A DNA stretch of 64,000 bases from NCBI RefSeq assembly GCF_949987515.2, contig NC_082695.1, forward strand, positions 73,930,466 through 73,994,465, read 5' to 3'. The notes beneath the pieces were generated by a model. The model saw nothing but the letters and a program-made list of their open reading frames with translations. It searched no databases and was not told where the DNA came from. Source of the stretch: Delphinus delphis (lineage: Eukaryota; Chordata; Mammalia; Artiodactyla; Delphinidae). Made by a program: the position numbers and the translations under genes. Shown one piece after another: positions 1 through 12,816 of the stretch; position 1 is the stretch's first letter; each line of letters starts with the position of its first letter.

Positions 1-1511
<1,511 letters not shown>

Positions 1512-1600
1512 ATTTTAAATAGAACACCTTTAATAAAATATAATCCACATAGCACAAAATTTACCCTTTTATAGTGTGCAATTCAGTAGTTGATTTTTGT
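1512..1600 (-). repeat. Ancient L1 3'-end fragment
   Basis: Read on the plus strand this is the reverse of an old mammalian L1 3' end, with an 'ataatccacatagcac' block followed by 'gtgtgcaattcagtag'. It is short, diverged and without a clear A tail. The subfamily is not certain. Confidence 0.6.
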
Positions 1601-2559
1601 CATTCATCCAGAGAGCAAAGAAGCTTTAGGTGGCCAGGCTCTGCTGAATTACCTGGGGGCCTGCTTCCTCTTTTTCACCAACTGCTGGAGAGACAAGGAA
1701 TTCCTTCCAGCTGAATACTGAACAGCCAGCCCTGGCTATGGGCACTGGCGTCCTAACGTGAGGGGCGGGGCGGTGCTGGAAGTCAGGCAGGCTGGGAGGA
1801 GCCTGAGGGAGGCTGACTGATGTCTCTGTGCTGTAGGCATGCAGATGGGGTGGGGGAGGGTCGATTCTGCATGGTGAGCAGCGTCTGGGTAAGGCAGAAT
1901 GGCCAGAGATCTCGTTCCAGCTCTAAGTCTGTGCAAATTGGGGTGGACGCTCTATTCGTCGAGAACCAGGGCATCTCCTCTTTTCTCAGTCCTTACAAAC
2001 AAACTAATATTTAACGAGTCTCTGAAGGGACTTTGGCTCTAAGTCAGGAGGCTCAGGCTGAACATTTACTTCCAGACTAGACCCAGCATCTCATTAATCA
2101 CTGCACTGTCTCCCCCAGGTGCTGACAGATACACTATCGCTGGAAACAGAGTGAGCCTGGCTTTGCTCTGCCACATGTGAAAGTGGAATGGGTGGGCTGT
2201 CAGCCCCCGATGTGGGTGGGGTCAGCGAGACAAGGATCACGCCAATCTCAGGACGACCTGGAAGGCGGCCCTTGCTAAATACTCCTCCCCACAGATGGGA
2301 TTCCAGGCCTGCGCTTCCTGCATGTGTCCCTGGTCAAATGCGTTTTCTTCACTGAGGCATCACCTCTAGGCAGCCCATGTTCTGTGCTCTTTTCGCTCAA
2401 GAGCAAGGTCTCAGCCGTGATTGGCTGTGGGCTGCCCTGCTCGGCCAGCTGTACCCGTCGTCCAGCAGCTGCCAGGGAGGGAGGGGAGGAAAGGGGCAGA
2501 GTCAGGAGTCCCGTGTTGACTGCTATGCTCACTAAGACCTGTGTTGACATATGTGTGTT
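1601..2559. other. GC-moderate unclassified intronic sequence
   Basis: Almost 1 kb without a recognisable repeat. A small GC-rich stretch (GGGGCGGGGCGG near 1763) resembles an Sp1 site but has no other promoter feature. Overlapping reading frames on both strands have low-complexity translations and are best treated as chance. Confidence 0.4.
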
Positions 2560-2998
2560 AATATACGATATTTGTTTTTCTCTTTCTGACATACATGTGG
2601 AATCTAGTAAAATGGTCTACATGATCTTAATCGCAAAGCAGAAACAGAGACAGAGATGTAGAGAACAAACAAATGTAGGGACACCAAGGTGGGGAAAGGG
2701 GGGGAAGGGGCTGGGAGGAATTGGGAGATTGGGATTGACATATATACACTATGGATACTACGTATAAAATAGATAACTAATGAGAACATACTGTATAGCA
2801 CAGGGAACTCTACTTAATGCACTGTGGTGACCTAAATGGGAAGGAAATCCAAAAAAGAGGGGATATGTGTGTATGTATAGCTGATTCATTTTGCTGTACA
2901 GTAGAAACGAACACAACATTGTAGAGCAACTATACACTCTAATAAAAATTAATTTAAAAAAAGATAGCAAAATGCTAAAAAAAAAAAAAAAAGAGAGA
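2560..2998 (+). repeat. Cetartiodactyl L1 3' end, truncated
   Basis: 5'-truncated L1 in plus orientation, mostly 3' UTR. Typical signposts are 'tgtatagcacagggaact', 'ctgattcattttgctgtaca' and 'ctctaataaaaatt', followed by an A-rich tail up to about 2998. It contains no intact coding sequence. The same 3' end recurs at 3.4, 16.3, 49.2, 56.3 and 63.8 kb and, inverted, at 5.1, 32.5, 39.3 and 57.6 kb. Confidence 0.85.
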
Positions 2999-2999
2999 G

Positions 3000-3404
3000 A
3001 AAGAAAAAGACCTGTTTTGAAAAACAGCGGCCCTGATTTCCTCCTCCCTTCCAGCTGCCTTGAGGTACCACTTCCAGCTCCTGCAGCTGATTCTTTTATG
3101 ATTTCCCTCTGCATCTCTAAACAGCCAGCTTGCATTGCTTCCTCCTCCTCTGTGTGAATACTCTTTATGGATTTCCAGTCATGGACGAGACACGTTCAGC
3201 TTTATCACGGTTTCCTCAACCACGTCCATGCATCCTACTCCTGCATTTTGCCCCTGTCGTTACACTGAAATTTTGGTTTTATAAGTCTTCAGTGTTGGCA
3301 GCATAATGACAATATAAAAGCTACTTTTTGCTAAGCCTGGAAGTATACTCTAATTCCCTATCCTTTCTTGAAGACCGTTTTGTTTTCCCTGGAATTAAAA
3401 TAAT
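3000..3404. other. Unclassified intronic sequence
   Basis: About 400 bp between two L1 fragments. No repeat family or coding signal recognised. Confidence 0.35.
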
Positions 3405-3976
3405 TATCTAGTACCACATGCACCCAATGTTCATTGCAACACTATTTACAATACCCAAGACATGCAAAGCAGCCTAAATGTCCACCAACAGATGAATGGA
3501 TAAAGAAGATGCGGTACATATATACAACGGAATATTACTCAGCCCCAAAAAGGAGCGAAATAATGCCATTTCCAGCAACATGGATGGACCTAGAGCATAT
3601 AACACTAAGTGAAATAAGTCAGAGAAAGACAAATATAATCACTTACATCTGGAATCTAAAACATAATACAAATCAGTTTATTTACAAAACAGAAACAGAC
3701 TCACAGACATAGGAAACAAACTTATGGTTACCAAAGGGGAAAGAGTGGGGGAGGGATAAATTAGTAGTTTGGGATCAACCGATACACACTACTACATATA
3801 AAATAGATAAACAACAAGGATTTACTGTATAGCAGAGGGAACTATGTTCCATATCTTGTAATAACCTATAATGTAAAAGAATCTGAAAAATATATATATA
3901 CAACTGAATCACTTTGCTGTACAGCTGAAGCTAACAATACTGAATATCAACTATACTTCAATGAAAAATAATTATT
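3405..3976 (+). repeat. L1 3' end with ORF2 C-terminal remnant
   Basis: Plus-strand 5'-truncated L1. The first 300 bp encode the last part of L1 ORF2 (recognisable 'TWMDLEHITLSE', with the upstream 'TDEWIKKMRYIYT' segment) and the rest is 3' UTR ending near 'caactatacttcaatgaaaa'. The frame is a short remnant without endonuclease or reverse transcriptase. It is more diverged than the 5.1 and 57.6 kb copies. Confidence 0.85.
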
Positions 3977-5108
3977 ATTTTGTATATTTGGGGGGGGTAG
4001 TTGTGAACTTTCTCTCTTAGCTTCAAACTTCCACTTCCATGAGCTACTTTGTGACTGGTACCCTGGAAACCACATTTCTGCCTTGTTGGCTGCTGGCTTA
4101 TTAAGTACTGAGAACAGGGCTGGGAGAGTGAGCAAGGTGGAAGAGGAGAGAGACTGAGAAAGGTCTTACAGGATTTAAAATTTTGAAGTCATGTGTGCCT
4201 GACCCTTATGGCTAGTTAGGGCATATAATTCTAGGTTTGGAAAGCTACCTCAGAATTCTGAAGGAACTGCTCCCCTGTCTTCTAGCTTTCAGTCCTGCTA
4301 TGGATAAGTCCTATAAGATTCTAATTCTTGATCTTTCAAATCTCATTTTTCCCTCTTTGAAAAATGTTAGTATTTTCTTTTTGCCCCAAGGTACTAACGT
4401 TTCACAATGACGTCTTTATGTGGGACCCCTTCAATTTTTGGTAGGCTCTTTTAATCTAGAAATTCATATCCTTCAATTCTAGAGAATTTTCTTGAATTAT
4501 ATCTTTAATGATTTACTCTCTTCTTCTTCCTCTGTTCTGTGTGGAACTCTTATTTGGATGTCGCATCCCCTGGACTGGTCCTCTAATAATATTCTCATAC
4601 TTTTCTTCTACTATTTTTTTATTTCTTTGATCTTTTGCTCCAGGTCCTGAGAGATTTTCACAATCTCATCTCCCAACCATTTTCCTGTTCTCATTTTATC
4701 ATGCTTTTAATTTCCAAGGATTCTTTATTTCTTCTTTGAATGATCTTTTTTTAATAACACCATGTTCTGGTCCCATGGATGCTATATCATTTTTGTAACT
4801 CACTGACGCATAAATGGTAGTTACTTTGAAGCTTTCTTCTTTCTGTGTGGTGTTTTCTCTAAGACTCTTTTTCTTTTTTTCCTGTATGTTTCTTTTGTAG
4901 GTTTCCCTCTAATGACTGGTGATCCTTTTCCTGTTTGGACGTCTGCTGTAACTGATTCATGGTTAAATACAATAGCTAAAACATAAAAAAATTATAGCTA
5001 CATAGAAGCAAAGCTATAAAATTAGCTAAATATTGAAGAGAAGGCTATAAAATCAGCTAAATAGAAGCTCTTTGCATGTGGTAGACTTTATAAACACTGG
5101 GCTTAATT
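3977..5108. other. AT/pyrimidine-rich sequence, probably an old repeat
   Basis: About 1.1 kb rich in T and C on the plus strand. The segment around 4480-4740 reminds me of an old interspersed repeat seen in many mammals, but I cannot name it with confidence. There is no usable reading frame and no splice-flanked exon. Confidence 0.3.
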
Positions 5109-5720
5109 TTTTTTTTTTTAGCATCTTTACTGGAGTATAATTGCTTTACATTGCTGTGTTAGTTGTTGCTGTATAACAAAGTGAATCAGCTATACATATA
5201 CATATATCCCCATATCTCCTCCCTCTTGCGTCTCCCTCCCACCCTCCCTATCCCACCCCTCTAAGTGGTCACAAAGCACCAAGCTGATCTCCCTGTGCTA
5301 TGTGGCTGCTTCCCACTAGCTATCTATTTTGCATTTGGTAGTGTATATATGTCCATGCTACTCTCTCACTTCATCCCAGCCTCCCCTTCCCCCTCCCCGT
5401 GTCCTCAAGTCCATTCTCTACATCTGAGTCTTTATTCCTGTCCTGCCCCCAGGTTCATCAGAACCCATTTTTTTTTTGATTCCATATATATGTGTTAGCA
5501 TATGGTATTTGTTTTTCTTTTTCTGACTTACTTCACTCCGTATGACAGAGGCTCTAGGTCCATCCACCTCACTACAAATAACTCAATTTCATTTCTTTCC
5601 ATGGCTGAGTAATATTCCATTGTATATATGTGCCACATCTTCTTTATCCATTCATCTGTCCATGGACACTTAGGTTGCTTCCCTGTCCTGGCTACTGTAA
5701 ATAGCCCGGGCTTCATTTAA
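5109..5720 (-). repeat. Cetartiodactyl L1 3' end, inverted
   Basis: Minus-strand L1: a T run, then 'catctttactggagtataa', then the 3' UTR, then the end of ORF2 (its reverse complement encodes 'TDEWIKKMWHIYTMEYYSA'). It is relatively well preserved. The downstream edge is close to a CHR SINE in the same orientation. Confidence 0.88.
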
Positions 5721-5759
5721 GTGATTTGCCTGGTACATTTCAATGTCAGTTTCTTTAGG

Positions 5760-6013
5760 ACTTTTTTTTTTTTTTTTTGCCGTTCGCAGGCCTCTCACTG
5801 TTGCGGCCTCTCCCATTGCAGAGCATAGGCTCCGGACGCGCAGGCTCAGCGGCCATGGCTCACGGGCCCAGCCGTTCCGCGGCATGCGGGATCCTCCCGG
5901 ACCGGGGCACGAACCCGTGTCCCCTGCAGCGTGTCCTCCCGGACCGGGGCACGAACCCGCGTCCCCTGCATCGGCAGGCGGACTCTCAACCACTGCGCCA
6001 CCAGGGAAGCCCC
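5760..6013 (-). repeat. CHR SINE with duplicated box-B region
   Basis: tRNA-derived SINE on the minus strand, starting as a T run and ending with the reversed head 'ccaccagggaagcccc'. Inside, a 42-bp unit is repeated in tandem (5892-5933 and 5934-5975), so the antisense of the internal Pol III box B occurs twice. Other young copies in the window have only one. No convincing target-site duplication was seen. Confidence 0.93.
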
Positions 6014-6697
6014 AACTTTCCATTTTTGATGGTTTTCCAGAGACCACCAGCTTCCTGCTCTGTAGCTTTTCCCTCTACAGTTCCTCTGTTTTCACCTGTC
6101 CTATTTCTCTTGGCACCATTCTAACTCAGATCTTCAGAACCTCCCTTGTAAATCCTCATCTCAAGATTCTTCCCTCTTAAGTCCACTCTATGTAACACCG
6201 TCAGGCCGGTAATATTCTGAACGTATACCTCTGTGAGTGTCACTACCTCGCTCACAAAGCCTGTAAATTCTATGCTCATCAACATTAAATATAAATGGCT
6301 CACTCTTGCATTTGCGGTCTGGTGTTCTATCCCTGAGACTACGCTTCCAACCTTAAGACTCATTTATGAATTCCTTACAATTTGATAAGGAATACACTCT
6401 TTTCCCCATCATCCCTTATCACATCCGTGGCTTACTGTTACGTTTTTGTTTATTCTGTTTTCACCCTTTATAATGTCCAATCTACTCCTCCACTCTTCCT
6501 CTCAGCATTTTATTACCGTTGATACCCTATCTAGTTTCTCAAGTCTCAATGCAAACGTCACTGTTTTAAGAAGACTTCCTTGAAGTCCTCAACAGAGTTT
6601 AGTTTCTGCATCCCACCAATCCCCACAGGACTCAATCCTGCTCTGCCGTATTTGCTGAATGCCTACTCTGTGCCAGGCTCTATTCTAGGAGGCATGA
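6014..6697 (+). repeat. Diverged L2-like sequence
   Basis: The part from about 6380 to 6660 has the look of a plus-strand L2 3' region, with phrases such as 'agacttccttgaagtcct' and 'ctactctgtgccaggct'. The part before 6380 is not assigned. The call rests on general resemblance only. Confidence 0.35.
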
Positions 6698-6890
6698 AGT
6701 GGTATGATGAAGAGCACAGGGACTGGAGCCAACCCTCCCCACTCTGCCACTCTCTCTGTGATCCTGAGGTCTTTAAGACTCAACTTCCTTACCTGTAAAA
6801 TAGGGAGAACAATAAGATCAGCTTCACGGTGCTTTTAGGAAGATTAAATTGGATGATACATTAAGCACAGTGCCTGACACCTAGTCAAAG
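6698..6890 (+). repeat. MIR element
   Basis: Plus-strand MIR with recognisable core parts: 'gagcacagggactggagcc', 'cctgtaaaatagggagaa' and 'aagcacagtgcctgacac'. About 190 bp, diverged as expected for an old mammalian SINE. Confidence 0.75.
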
Positions 6891-7075
6891 CCTGACCTGC
6901 ATTTTAGCTCCTTTTACTATTAGTTCTAATGATTGTTTGGATAGCTGAAAGGAACTGTGTCCCCTGGGGCAACCAGCACTATTCTCTTCCTACAGTTTAA
7001 GTACAATTAGTAGTTGCTGAACTAGAACAAATCTGATTACCCTACCCCCTGGGCAATGTAGATAACACTTATGGC

Positions 7076-7278
7076 AGGGGTTGGCAAACTTTTCCTGTAA
7101 AGGGGGCTAGATAATACTTTTTGGCTTTGCAGGGCTTTGTTGAAGCTACTCAAGTCTGCTGTTGCAGGGCAAAAGTCGCCATAGGCAATATTGAAGTGAA
7201 TGGGTATGTCTGTGCTTCAATAAAGCTTTATTTACAAACCAGGTGGTGGGCCAGATTTGGCTCACAGGCCACAAGTTG
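7076..7278 (+). mobile_element. Non-autonomous hAT-Charlie type DNA transposon
   Basis: About 200 bp beginning 'caggggttggcaaactttt' and ending near 'cacaagttgctgaca', which form imperfect terminal inverted repeats. The internal 'caataaagctttatttaca' is typical of this human/mammal MER1-group element. No transposase is encoded. I do not name the exact family. Confidence 0.7.
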
Positions 7279-7376
7279 CTGACACTTAAACAAATGAGGC
7301 AACAACACTTTTAAATTGCAGCTTCTACTCGCTAGCATATTTGTTTAGAAATTCTAGTCTCTTCCTATTATCTGTA

Positions 7377-7765
7377 ATGGCTAATTTTAAGGGTTAACTT
7401 GGCTAGGCCACAGTACCCAAGTATCTGGCCATTTTTCTAGAATTTTCTGCAGAGATTTGTTTTTTTTTTTTTTAAATGAGATTAACATTTAAATCAGTAG
7501 ACACTGAGTAAAGCAGATTGCCCTCCACACCGTGGGCTGGTCTTCTCCAATCAGCTGAAGGTCTAAATAGAAAAATGATGGCCCTCCATTGATAAAGAGG
7601 GAATTCTGCCAGCAGATGGCCCTTCAGACTCAAACTGTAACTCTTCCTGAGGTCTGCAGCCTGCTGGCCTACCCTGCAGATTTGGACGTGCCCGCCTCTA
7701 CAATCTCGGGAGCTAGTTCCTTAAAATAAATCTCTGTTTCTCTGGAGAATCATGACCAATACACC
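7377..7765 (+). repeat. Ancient LTR-like interspersed repeat
   Basis: Begins 'ggctaattttaagggttaac' and ends 'ctctggagaatcatgacca', with an AATAAA shortly before the end. It matches the shape of an old, common mammalian repeat that I recognise but cannot name with certainty. A T run at 7460-7473 interrupts it. There are no viral genes. Confidence 0.55.
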
Positions 7766-8594
7766 ATCTTTTCTGAAATCCTACACTTTGCATCCTTGGG
7801 TAACAGAAACTTTTATGATGAAAGATACCTTTAGTCATAAACACAAACACACACAAACACACTGACTTATTCCCACAGAGGAAAACAAATCAACTTTAAA
7901 AAGTGTTCTAGTGAAAAGCGATAGAACAGAGTTAATTACGGCAAAGCAACTTTCAGCACTTGGGACCACTTTTCCTGGAAATATTCAGTTCTAAGTTACA
8001 TTAATCTTAGGTGCTGATAACGTCTTACTGTAGAGTGAGGGAGACTGGATTTAGGCTTAGATGTTTGAAACCACAACACCTATCATTTAAAGAAATTCTA
8101 AGCATGTGGTATCCATGTAATGTGTTTTTAATCAGGTTGGGCAAGGTCCTTAACTAGGATCTTAAATTGATGGGCCTAAACTTCATTATCTTTCTGTATC
8201 TGCAAAATTGAAACATAAAGGACTCAGCTGGTGGCTGAGAAAAGCTGGCTTATAAAAGAATGCAATTATTTTGACCTCTGTGTTTTTTTTTTTCCCACCG
8301 AGCTCTAACAGAACTAGCTGGCAGTGAGAAATTCCGTCTTGGAGAGACCAATATAAACCAACGTATGTGAAGAGATTTCCTAACCAGCCTTCCTAAAGCA
8401 GCTTTCTCAGGGTTGACAGCTATGGTTTAATGAACTCTTCTGCAAAAGAGAGCAATAAGTAAGAAGGATTCATTTATCTCTAACTGATAAAGAAACTGCT
8501 CCCTATGAGATAATGCAACATAATTAGCTTGGCTGGGCTCCAAGTCTACTAGCGAGACCTGGATTCTTGGCCAACAGTGAAGGAAACTATTTCA
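7766..8594. other. Unclassified intronic sequence
   Basis: About 830 bp. It holds a short CA-rich patch near 7840-7862 and a T run at 8283-8293. No gene, exon or named repeat recognised. Confidence 0.4.
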
Positions 8595-8830
8595 CATTAC
8601 CTACTCACCTGTCCCCAGCCCAGCCCTGGGCACACTAATGTCATGCTCTTCCAACAGTTCTTAGTGTTTTCTGTATCAGTGCTCTGCCTGGAATCTTTTA
8701 CAGTTCTCCTCCTCCTTCTTGTCTAAGTCCTGGGCAGCCTTCCTCATAACCTAGCTCCAAACTCCTCACCTTCTCGAGACCACCTCTGACCGCCCTGGTC
8801 TCTGGGACTATGTGCCCCTTCTGCAATATG
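8595..8830 (+). repeat. L2 3'-end fragment
   Basis: Plus-strand fragment with L2 3'-region hallmarks such as 'agtgctctgcctggaatct' and 'cctcataacctagctcc'. Diverged; boundaries approximate. Confidence 0.55.
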
Positions 8831-8868
8831 CATGTCTCTACTATGCATATTGTAGTTGTTAGTAATAA

Positions 8869-9033
8869 GAGGAACCACGAGTTATCAAGCACTTAATAAG
8901 AGCCAGCCTCTGTTGCAAGTACTTTACATGCGGTAATCCTCTTAAAGTCTCCACATGAGTCAAGTACTAACACTTTCTGCAAAAACTAAGGTTTAGAAAG
9001 TCACGTGCCCAAGGTCATAGCTAGCAGGATGTG
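8869..9033 (-). repeat. MIR element, inverted
   Basis: Minus-strand MIR: 'gttatcaagcacttaataag', 'agtactttacatgcggtaat' and 'cacgtgcccaaggtcata' follow the reversed consensus order. Confidence 0.75.
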
Positions 9034-9034
9034 T

Positions 9035-9368
9035 GTTACGGACTGAATGTTTGTGTCCTCCTGAAATTCATATTTTGAAACCCTAACCCCCAGTGTGATG
9101 GTATTAGGTGGGGGCCTTTGGGAGATTATTAGATCACGAGGGTGAAGCCCTCATAAATGGAATTAGTGCCCTTATAAAAGAGACTCCAGAGAGCTCCCCT
9201 GCCCTTTCCACCATGTGAAGACACAGCAAGAAGATGGCTGTCTATGAACCAGGAAGCGCTCACCAGACATTGGACTTTCCAGTGCCTCGCTCTTGGACTT
9301 CCCAGCCTCCATACAGTCTAACTTATTTTTGTCACAGCAGTGCAAATGGATTACAGCAACATGGAAGC
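9035..9368 (+). repeat. MaLR (MLT1/MST-type) solo LTR
   Basis: Plus-strand LTR of the ERVL-MaLR group. Clear blocks are 'gtgtgatggtattaggtgg', 'ttagtgcccttataaaagag', 'gagagctcccctgccctttc' and 'ccatgtgaagacacagcaag'. It is non-coding, a solo LTR, with no internal viral genes nearby. Confidence 0.8.
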
Positions 9369-9840
9369 ATGATTATAATCCAGGTCTCTCTGATTCCATG
9401 CCATCCACATGCTGTCTCCCAGCTTGAGGGCTGGGCCCACGTCTTACAACACTCTGTCTCTTCAGTGCTGGGCCGAGCAGTGTTTGCTGATGATCAAGGG
9501 GCTTCACGTTTAGCAGATGAAAAGCAGGTAGAGAGGTTGGGGAAGATGGCTGTGTTCTAACTGTGCATGAAATACTGACTAGGGAATTATAGCCTCTACA
9601 ACACAAAACCAGAGATACAGGAATTACTCAATATACATGTAAACGCTATGTAATGATTTAGATAGAGCCTGACATGTATAACCAAATTGGCATTAGAAGA
9701 ATTTAAAGCCAAAAAAAGAGAGAAATTACACATGCATGCACCGATAACATACATATGTTCCGTGTACATCTGAACTTTACAAGACCTCTGGTTATTAGTC
9801 ATAAACAAGGTGAGAAGATATAATCCATTATATTACATAC
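9369..9840. other. Intronic sequence next to exon 3 donor
   Basis: About 470 bp. The first 150 bp may be an old L2 relic; the rest is AT-rich and unassigned. The exon 3 donor (GTATGT, minus strand) lies at its right end. Confidence 0.4.
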
Positions 9841-9893
9841 CTTCTGGGATGCATTGTCCAAGGACAAATTTATACCCTTTGCAGCACTTCCGC
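9841..9893 (-). CDS. CCBE1: CCBE1 exon 3
   Basis: Short coding exon of 53 bp on the minus strand, flanked by a TTTGTCTCTTAG acceptor and a GTATGT donor. The first G completes a codon begun in exon 2, then 17 codons give RKCCKGYKFVLGQCIPE, and the last G joins the AT at the start of exon 4 to make Asp. Phases 2 and 1 fit the neighbouring exon exactly. The Cys-Cys pair matches human Cys74-Cys75; Cys75 is a known Hennekam syndrome site. The first full codon is Arg where human, as I recall it, has Lys72. The exon is part of the N-terminal cysteine-rich region before the first EGF-like module. Exons 1 and 2, with the signal peptide, lie upstream beyond the right edge of the window. Confidence 0.96.
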
Positions 9894-10184
9894 CTAAGAG
9901 ACAAACAAAATGTGATATGTTAAAAATAAAATTCTTTACAATTAGCGAGTTTGAATGAAATAACTTGTGCCCAGGAAGAACTGAGGCATAAAGGAAAGTC
10001 AGGGTAGAGGGAATCTGAGATAAAAAGAAAAAATACTATCACTACCATATGACCCACACCTTTTCCCCACCTAATACAGGACATTAATCCTTTGAATCCT
10101 ATGAAGTGAATTAACCCTGAGACTTCAAGATATTTATATTAGATGATTAGTGGCTTATCATCCTACAGGTCAAGGATTCACATG

Positions 10185-10275
10185 ACTTGCTAATTATGAG
10201 CTAATTATAGTAACATTAGGCTAATTATAACATAATGATTGATAATTACCATATAATAATTAGGTAACTAATTAT
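10185..10275. other. TAATTA-rich block
   Basis: About 90 bp packed with TAATTA, ATTA and TAAT cores, about 300 bp upstream of exon 3 in gene sense. It could be a cluster of homeodomain-type binding sites or simply AT drift in an old MIR; the sequence just after it (10276-10313) resembles a reversed MIR 5' region. Confidence 0.4.
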
Positions 10276-10469
10276 TATCAAGCCTGGGACTAGAACCCAA
10301 GCATTCTGACTCCCCCCTCTTTTTTTTTTTTGAAAACACCTGTACCACATAAGGTACCTAAAGATACCTAAAGTATCTGAATTTTAAGAACGGCTAACTG
10401 GCAAATTTTAACATAAACATCCAAGACTTACATCTCTGCCCAAGAAATGGCACCATCAGTTCCAAATGC

Positions 10470-11230
10470 AAATCCCCACTGTAGGGATCATATCTCTGGT
10501 ATGGAGCTGTGAGCTCCTAAGAGACCTGCCCCCTCTGCAGATAACAACAATAAACTCTGGACAAAACAGAAGCAAACAACTACCTGATGATTCTGGAGAG
10601 TTAAAGCAGACAGATTTAGGAGGAGAGCTGAAATTTTCAACAAGGGACTGACAGAGGGTAATCTTCCTGCTTTTTAGGGCTTTATCCTGTCTGCAGATCA
10701 CAATTGCCATGTGGAAGTTAAAAGCCTGAGAGAAAACCTGCAGTATTTTTTGGCCTGGTCAAACAGAGGACAAAGCCTTGGGATCCAGAGTCACGAGAAA
10801 CTGAGAAGGAATCCTGGAAAGGATAGTGCTAGAGAAGGAGAGCCCGGAATTTTGTGTAGAAACTCTGTCCAAGTCTCTGGTAACCCCTAACCCATGTGTG
10901 TGAGAAGCAGATCCAAAACATCTCAGCTAAAGACAAAAGGGGCTGAATGAAGACTTGAGCTGCCACTTCTACAGGCCAGTTTTCACTTTTTGTCTAATCA
11001 AGTTAACTGTCTGCTAAAAGGAAAATATCAATACTCTTTGGACGAATATATCAGGATGCAGGGTCTCTACAACACAACGTGTATAAATGTGACTTATTCT
11101 CAAGGGAAAAGACAATCAATGGTGTGAACTGTAAGATAACCCAGAGGTTGGAATTATCAGACGCAAACATATAACTATGTTCAATGATATAAAGGAAGAT
11201 ATACTTGTAATGAATGAAAAAGTAGGAAAT
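10470..11230 (+). repeat. Ancient L1 internal fragment
   Basis: Plus-strand sequence resembling the 5' part of old L1 elements, most clearly near 11150-11215 ('ggaattatcagacgcaaaca', 'actatgttcaatgatataaa'). Diverged and without an open frame of note. The limits are approximate. Confidence 0.45.
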
Positions 11231-12434
11231 CTCAGCTCTCCATCTCTCCAGTCTCCATCACTTTTCCCTTCCCTTCTCTCCCAGCTGGTTTCTAAGTAAG
11301 CTTCCCTTTACCACTTCCAACATCAGTGTATGTTAAATCAGAGAGCAAGAATTAACCAGGGCCCTGGGAATCTGCAAATCTCAAGAACTTACCAAGATAT
11401 TTTGAGTTGACTATAATGGTTAAACTACCATTAAAAATACTCTTCTTTGTAACCCTAAGAGAAATCAGATTCAAGGTTATTCTCATCGCAATGTCATTCT
11501 GACTCATTTGCATTTGGATATGCTTTCCAGGTGGAACAGAAAGGGATTAAGTTTAATAGGATCTACCAGCTAGGAACTGCATATCACCTGCAACCTATCA
11601 TGCCACCTGTGTTAACATGTCATCTGTATATACGAATCAGGGGCACAAACCACTGATGTGGAAAATCAGGCATTATCTGTGTCTTAAAGTAAGTTTCCAC
11701 TTTCATCAAATGGCTAGAACCTTCGACCGGACTAGACAAGACCTTCTGTCTCTAATAACAGCATTATTTTCTACTTTTGCAAGTCAGTGTAATCTTACTG
11801 GTCAAATCAATTTTTGTGAACTGGTCTGCTAAGTGAATGACCACTCATAGGAGAAACTTAAGCAATCTCTTCCCCAAGCTTTAAAATTTTTATTACTTTA
11901 TACAATTTATAAACATCACATCTAGTACGAGAACATTCTGATACCTAAGTGGGTTTAGCAGTATTACCTCATTCCTTCCTGTAACATCTCACTTGCAGCC
12001 CAGATGCAGCAGATAATCCTACTTCCAAAGCAAAATAAGTGGGTTTCCATTATAAAAACAATGGCATTTGGGATGCTCCCAAAGCAGACTTGAGTGAAAT
12101 AGCTAAGCTCAACCCCACCCTCAACAAAGGATACATTTGCCTGCCTGTACTTGTCCACTCAGTATATATTATTTTATAATCTCTCATTGACATATTTTAT
12201 GTTAAAAGGAAATACTTATGTGTGTGTAATTTACTGGTATGAGCGATCTGGGGCAACGTCCAGAGTCTTCCAGTTAGACCTAATTCCCCAGTATCTGCAA
12301 CCACATTGTAATTTTACATGACAGGAAAAGCCCGTGGGGTATAAATTTATGATGATTATTATTTGTAACAGTGGTAGAAGACCTACCATTACATTCTATG
12401 AAATAAACTCTGCCTAGTTTTCCATGGTTTAAGG
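11231..12434. other. Unclassified intronic sequence
   Basis: About 1.2 kb, AT-leaning, with no named repeat. Short reading frames have no resemblance to known proteins. Confidence 0.4.
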
Positions 12435-12446
12435 AAGTCCAAGTTC

Positions 12447-12804
12447 TAGACTTCCCTGGTGGTGCAGTGGTTAAGAATCTGCCTGTCAATGCAGGGGACA
12501 CGGGTTCGAGCCCTGGTCCGGGAAGATCCCACACGCCACAGAGCAACTAAGCCCGTGGGCCACAACTACTAAGCCTGCGCTCTAGAGTCCACAAGCCACG
12601 ACTACTGAGTCTGCGTGCCACAACTACTGAAGCCTGGGTGCCTAGAGCCCGTGCTCCTCAACTAGAGAAGCCACCACAATGAGAAGCCTGTGAACCGCAA
12701 TGAAGAGTAGCCCCTACGTGCCGCATCTGGAGAAAGTCCGAGTGCAGCAACAAAGAACTAATGCAGCCATAAAATAAATAAAATTAATTAATTAAAAAAA
12801 AAGA
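12447..12804 (+). repeat. Older long CHR SINE with target-site duplication
   Basis: Plus-strand tRNA-derived SINE of about 350 bp with the head 'cttccctggtggtgcagtgg', a box B (GGGTTCGAGCC) and a long CHR tail ending in an A/T-rich run. It is flanked by 'aagtccaagttc' at 12435-12446 and 12805-12816. Many CpG sites have decayed, so it is older than the short young copies. Confidence 0.9.
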
Positions 12805-12816
12805 AAGTCCAAGTTC

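Noticed and set aside
1736..1860. CpG-island promoter near an Sp1-like site
   Set aside because: The GC-rich stretch is short and there is no CpG cluster, TATA or initiator pattern in its support.
3405..3712. Protein-coding gene at the ORF2 remnant
   Set aside because: It is the C-terminal end of a truncated L1 ORF2 and lacks the endonuclease and reverse transcriptase regions.
9035..9368. Intact endogenous retrovirus
   Set aside because: Only a solo MaLR LTR is present, here and at 33935-34375. No gag, pol or env remains nearby.
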